Below are positions 50,893 to 52,937 of a stretch of 52,937 nt of DNA, piece by piece. The position numbers and the translations under genes are program-made. Positions within the stretch are counted from its first letter, which is position 1, and each line of letters starts with the position of its first letter. The notes below the pieces were generated by a model that was not told the origin of the DNA, ran no database searches, and worked only from the letters and a program-made list of their open reading frames with translations. This DNA is from Sandaracinus sp. GTDB lineage: Bacteria > Myxococcota_A > Polyangia > Polyangiales > Houyiibacteriaceae. Location of the stretch: assembly GCA_020633125.1 (NCBI GenBank), contig JACKEH010000030.1, forward strand, positions 1 through 52,937. The letters run 5' to 3'.

Positions 50893-52431
50893 TCAGAGCT
50901 GCATCAGGTCGAGGGCCTGCAGGTTGTGGCAGGCGTTCGGATCGCTGCTCTCGCAGCCCTTGCGATACGCCGCCCGCGCGGCCACGAGATCGAACTCCGT
51001 GCCGCGGCCCAGGCGGTAGCGATCGCCGAGCGCAGCACAGAACGCGCCGCGGTTCGACTCGTGGGGATCGTCGCAACGCGTCTTCAACCAACCGAACGCG
51101 ACCGACGGCCCGACGCTCTCCAACTGCGCGACCAGCTGCAGGCACACCCGGGTTCGTTGGCTCGTGGCCAAGGCACGGCCGTCGACGTCCGGTGCGACAC
51201 GCGTCGCGTCGCACGCGCGGGTGAAGGCCTCCGTCGCGCCTCGTGGATCGCGAACGCCGAGCGTGCCGTGGTGCAGCAGGCGGCCGAGCTCTTCGCAAGC
51301 CGCCGGGTCGCCCTCGCACGCCGCGCGCGCCGCCCGAAGACGCGCGTGCTCGCCGATTGTGGGAGGCGGCCCGGCGCGACGAGGGCCCGACTCCTCGTGT
51401 GCGTAGAGCGACAAGCGCTGAACCGCCTCGTCGGACGCGGGAACCACGTAGAGTCGCGGCGGGTCGCCCGGGCAGAAACGATCACGGCCCCCCTCCAACA
51501 CTGTCGGCTCGCCCGCGAGGTCGGTGACGCGCGCGACCGAAGTCGTCGGGCGCGCCATGCGTGTGACCTCGAGCGTCGTGCAGGGGACCCGATCGGCCGT
51601 CGCGAACGTGAGGTCGCCGGGGTCGATCACGGCGATCACCCGGTACGTCGCGTTCGGTCCCTGCCAGTAGGAGACGTCCGCGGCTTCTTCTTCTGCTCCT
51701 TCGGGTCTCGGGGGACGGGCGAACGTGCGGGCGGCGTCGTGCCAAGCCCACGTCGTGGGGGAGCTGGGCATCCGCCACGCACCCGTCGCGAGCTCCTCGC
51801 CGTCGTAGCTCCACGGCTGCGTGGCCAGCTCGACGGTCAGGTTCGCCTCGTCGGCTCGTCCGAGTCGCGCCCGATGGTGGGCAAAACACGCGGCCGGCGT
51901 CGCCTTGGAGATCCACGCCCCGTTCGGCGTGCCGAGCGGAAGGGTGGCCGCGTCGAAGTCTCCCCCTTCGAGGAAGATCAGCTCCACCCGTCGCACGGTG
52001 TTCGGCGTGCCTTCGCGTTCGAAGCGACCCACGCGGCCGGTCTCCACGACGAGCTCGACTTGGGGTGTTTCGGGGGTGCTGCAGATCGAGACCCCCGACA
52101 CCCAAGCGTCCGAGCCTTCGACCCACGTCTCGCCGCTCGGGCCGACGAAGCGGGCGACCACGGGATACGAGGTGTGCGCCACCGCGATCACCGACACGCA
52201 CTGGCCGAGCGTGAGGGGAAGAACACGTCGCACCGGGAGCGCGTCGGCCTCCTCGCGCTGCGTCTCGCGCGCGCCGAGCTGGCGCATCGCGGCGAGCATC
52301 GCCTCCGTCGCTTCCGTCGTCTGGCTCGCGTCGACGGGCGGTGGGCTCAGGTGCTCGCCACCGAGCGCCGAGCCGAACAACCCCACGGGAAGCGCGAAGA
52401 TCGCGGCGAAGAGCCACGCCCACCGAGACAT
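50893..52431 (-). CDS. Exported protein with C-terminal Sel1/TPR-like repeats
   Basis: A protein of 512 residues. The N-terminus MSRWAWLFAAIFALPVGLFGSALGG is a signal peptide or uncleaved anchor. The N-terminal two thirds are strand-rich and unrecognised (LPLTLGQCVSVIAVAHTSYPV, QVELVVETGRVGRF, NGAWISKATPAACFAHH, YRVIAVIDPGDLTFAT). The last 150 residues contain Sel1-like repeats (ACEELGRLLHHGTLGVRDP and AFCAALGDRYRLGRGTEFDLVAARAAYRKGC), which mediate protein contacts. Cys residues in the repeats suit an oxidising periplasm. Divergent from the WYL gene at 52493 across 61 bp. Confidence 0.82.
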   Translation of the reverse strand: MSRWAWLFAAIFALPVGLFGSALGGEHLSPPPVDASQTTEATEAMLAAMRQLGARETQREEADALPVRRVLPLTLGQCVSVIAVAHTSYPVVARFVGPSGETWVEGSDAWVSGVSICSTPETPQVELVVETGRVGRFEREGTPNTVRRVELIFLEGGDFDAATLPLGTPNGAWISKATPAACFAHHRARLGRADEANLTVELATQPWSYDGEELATGAWRMPSSPTTWAWHDAARTFARPPRPEGAEEEAADVSYWQGPNATYRVIAVIDPGDLTFATADRVPCTTLEVTRMARPTTSVARVTDLAGEPTVLEGGRDRFCPGDPPRLYVVPASDEAVQRLSLYAHEESGPRRAGPPPTIGEHARLRAARAACEGDPAACEELGRLLHHGTLGVRDPRGATEAFTRACDATRVAPDVDGRALATSQRTRVCLQLVAQLESVGPSVAFGWLKTRCDDPHESNRGAFCAALGDRYRLGRGTEFDLVAARAAYRKGCESSDPNACHNLQALDLMQL

Positions 52432-52492
52432 GGTCGGAGCATCGCACGCTTCGGGGCTCGCGTGCGCGAGGCGGTGCTACGCTCGCGCGCCC

Positions 52493-52937
52493 ATGGACCG
52501 CCTCGAGCGACTCCTCGATCTCGTGCACGTCTTGCAGACCTCGCGGCGGCCCGTCTCGCTCGCGGATCTGAAGGATCGCTTCGACGATTATTCCGAAGGC
52601 TCCGACGACGCGGTGCGCCGCAAGTTCGAGCGCGACAAGGCCGAGCTCGCCCGCATCGGCATCGTGCTTCGTTACGACGGCGACGAGGACGAGCCCGGCT
52701 ATTGGGTGGACGCCGAGGCCACGTACTTGCCGGAGCTCGAGCTCGACGAAGAAGACCGTGCGTTGCTCGCGACGGCGGCCCAAGCGGCGCTCGCCGATCC
52801 GAGCTTTCCGCACCGGTCGGCGCTTCGGCTCGCGCTGGGCAAGCTCGGCGCCGACGCGGACGACGCCCGGGGTCGGATCCAGATCGGCTACGGCGCTGCG
52901 GACGGCGCACGCGACGGCGGCTTGGTCGAGGTGCTCG
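52493..52937 (+). CDS. WYL/HTH-type transcriptional regulator, N-terminus only
   Basis: It starts at the ATG at 52493 (MDRLERLLDLVHVLQTSRR) and is open to the right edge, 148 codons. The N-terminal winged helix (RPVSLADLKDRFDDY ... VRRKFERDKAELARIGIVL) and the following YWVDAEATYLPELELDEEDRALLATAAQAAL segment match PafB/PafC-type WYL regulators, where the WYL domain senses a nucleic-acid ligand. The WYL domain itself lies outside the window. It is divergent from the Sel1 gene. Confidence 0.88.
   Translation, partial: MDRLERLLDLVHVLQTSRRPVSLADLKDRFDDYSEGSDDAVRRKFERDKAELARIGIVLRYDGDEDEPGYWVDAEATYLPELELDEEDRALLATAAQAALADPSFPHRSALRLALGKLGADADDARGRIQIGYGAADGARDGGLVEVL

Overview
The window reads as chromosomal DNA of a very GC-rich, secretion-rich Gram-negative predator-type bacterium, most like a myxobacterium of the Sandaracinus/Polyangiales kind. 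This is an inference from gene style, not from a marker gene. It rests on many lipoproteins with Asp/Ala/Gly-rich (DAGxDAG) linkers, Cys-rich secreted proteins, a MYXO-CTERM-like C-terminus, a DUF1592/DUF1552 pair, a bacterial multi-Kazal protein, a REC-REC-REC-cyclase, and short GC-rich tandem arrays in many intergenic gaps. There is no rRNA, phage, CRISPR array or transposase gene. One tRNA (elongator Met, CAT, encoded CCA) is present.

Layout. 0-6.9 kb: a TIGR02147-type gene running off the left edge, a propeller-like lipoprotein, three tandem paralogous outer-membrane-barrel-like proteins, a TPR membrane protein, a zinc-ribbon protein and a trypsin-like lipoprotein. 6.9-7.9 kb: terminator, strong hairpin and repeat arrays. 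7.9-24.8 kb: ketopantoate-reductase-like, DedA-like, metallo-beta-lactamase fold, EamA transporter, VanY-like peptidase with MYXO-CTERM-like tail, metallophosphoesterase, second trypsin-like protease, VOC and AraC genes, a small ABM-like protein, a lipoprotein, a large exported protein, a five-S1-domain protein and an FHA/CpaF-like fusion. Within this stretch, from about 8.9 to 23.4 kb, twelve of thirteen genes are broken by single-base indels that can each be repaired in silico. I read this as a low-quality consensus block, and the affected entries give the reconstruction.

24.9-31.4 kb (clean frames): divergent AraC/VOC pair, VWA lipoprotein, and a TetR gene divergent from a 3-hydroxyisobutyrate-dehydrogenase-like gene and a D-aminoacylase-like gene. 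Two identical-architecture palindromes between them look like the TetR operators. 31.4-34.2 kb: a striking repeat island in which two near-identical inverted arms of about 0.68 kb flank a spacer carrying an 81-bp tandem array and one small exported-protein gene. 34.3-43.5 kb: overlapping DUF1552/DUF1592 genes, a TrmB regulator, an SDR, a phospholipase-D lipoprotein and a propeller-like protein. 43.5-47.9 kb: signalling cluster (CheB, triple-receiver cyclase, receiver/PAS/kinase-like protein). 47.9-50.9 kb: repeat arrays, tRNA-Met and a Kazal lipoprotein followed by a second copy of the dispersed repeat element. 50.9-52.9 kb: a Sel1-repeat exported protein and the start of a WYL regulator.

The genes do not form one large pathway. 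The functional units I can argue for are the beta-barrel trio, the TetR-controlled dehydrogenase/deacylase operon, the DUF1592-DUF1552 operon and the cyclase-CheB operon. The least explained material is the repeat system: the inverted-repeat island, the dispersed 81-bp element with its conserved leader, and the period-6/period-12 arrays.
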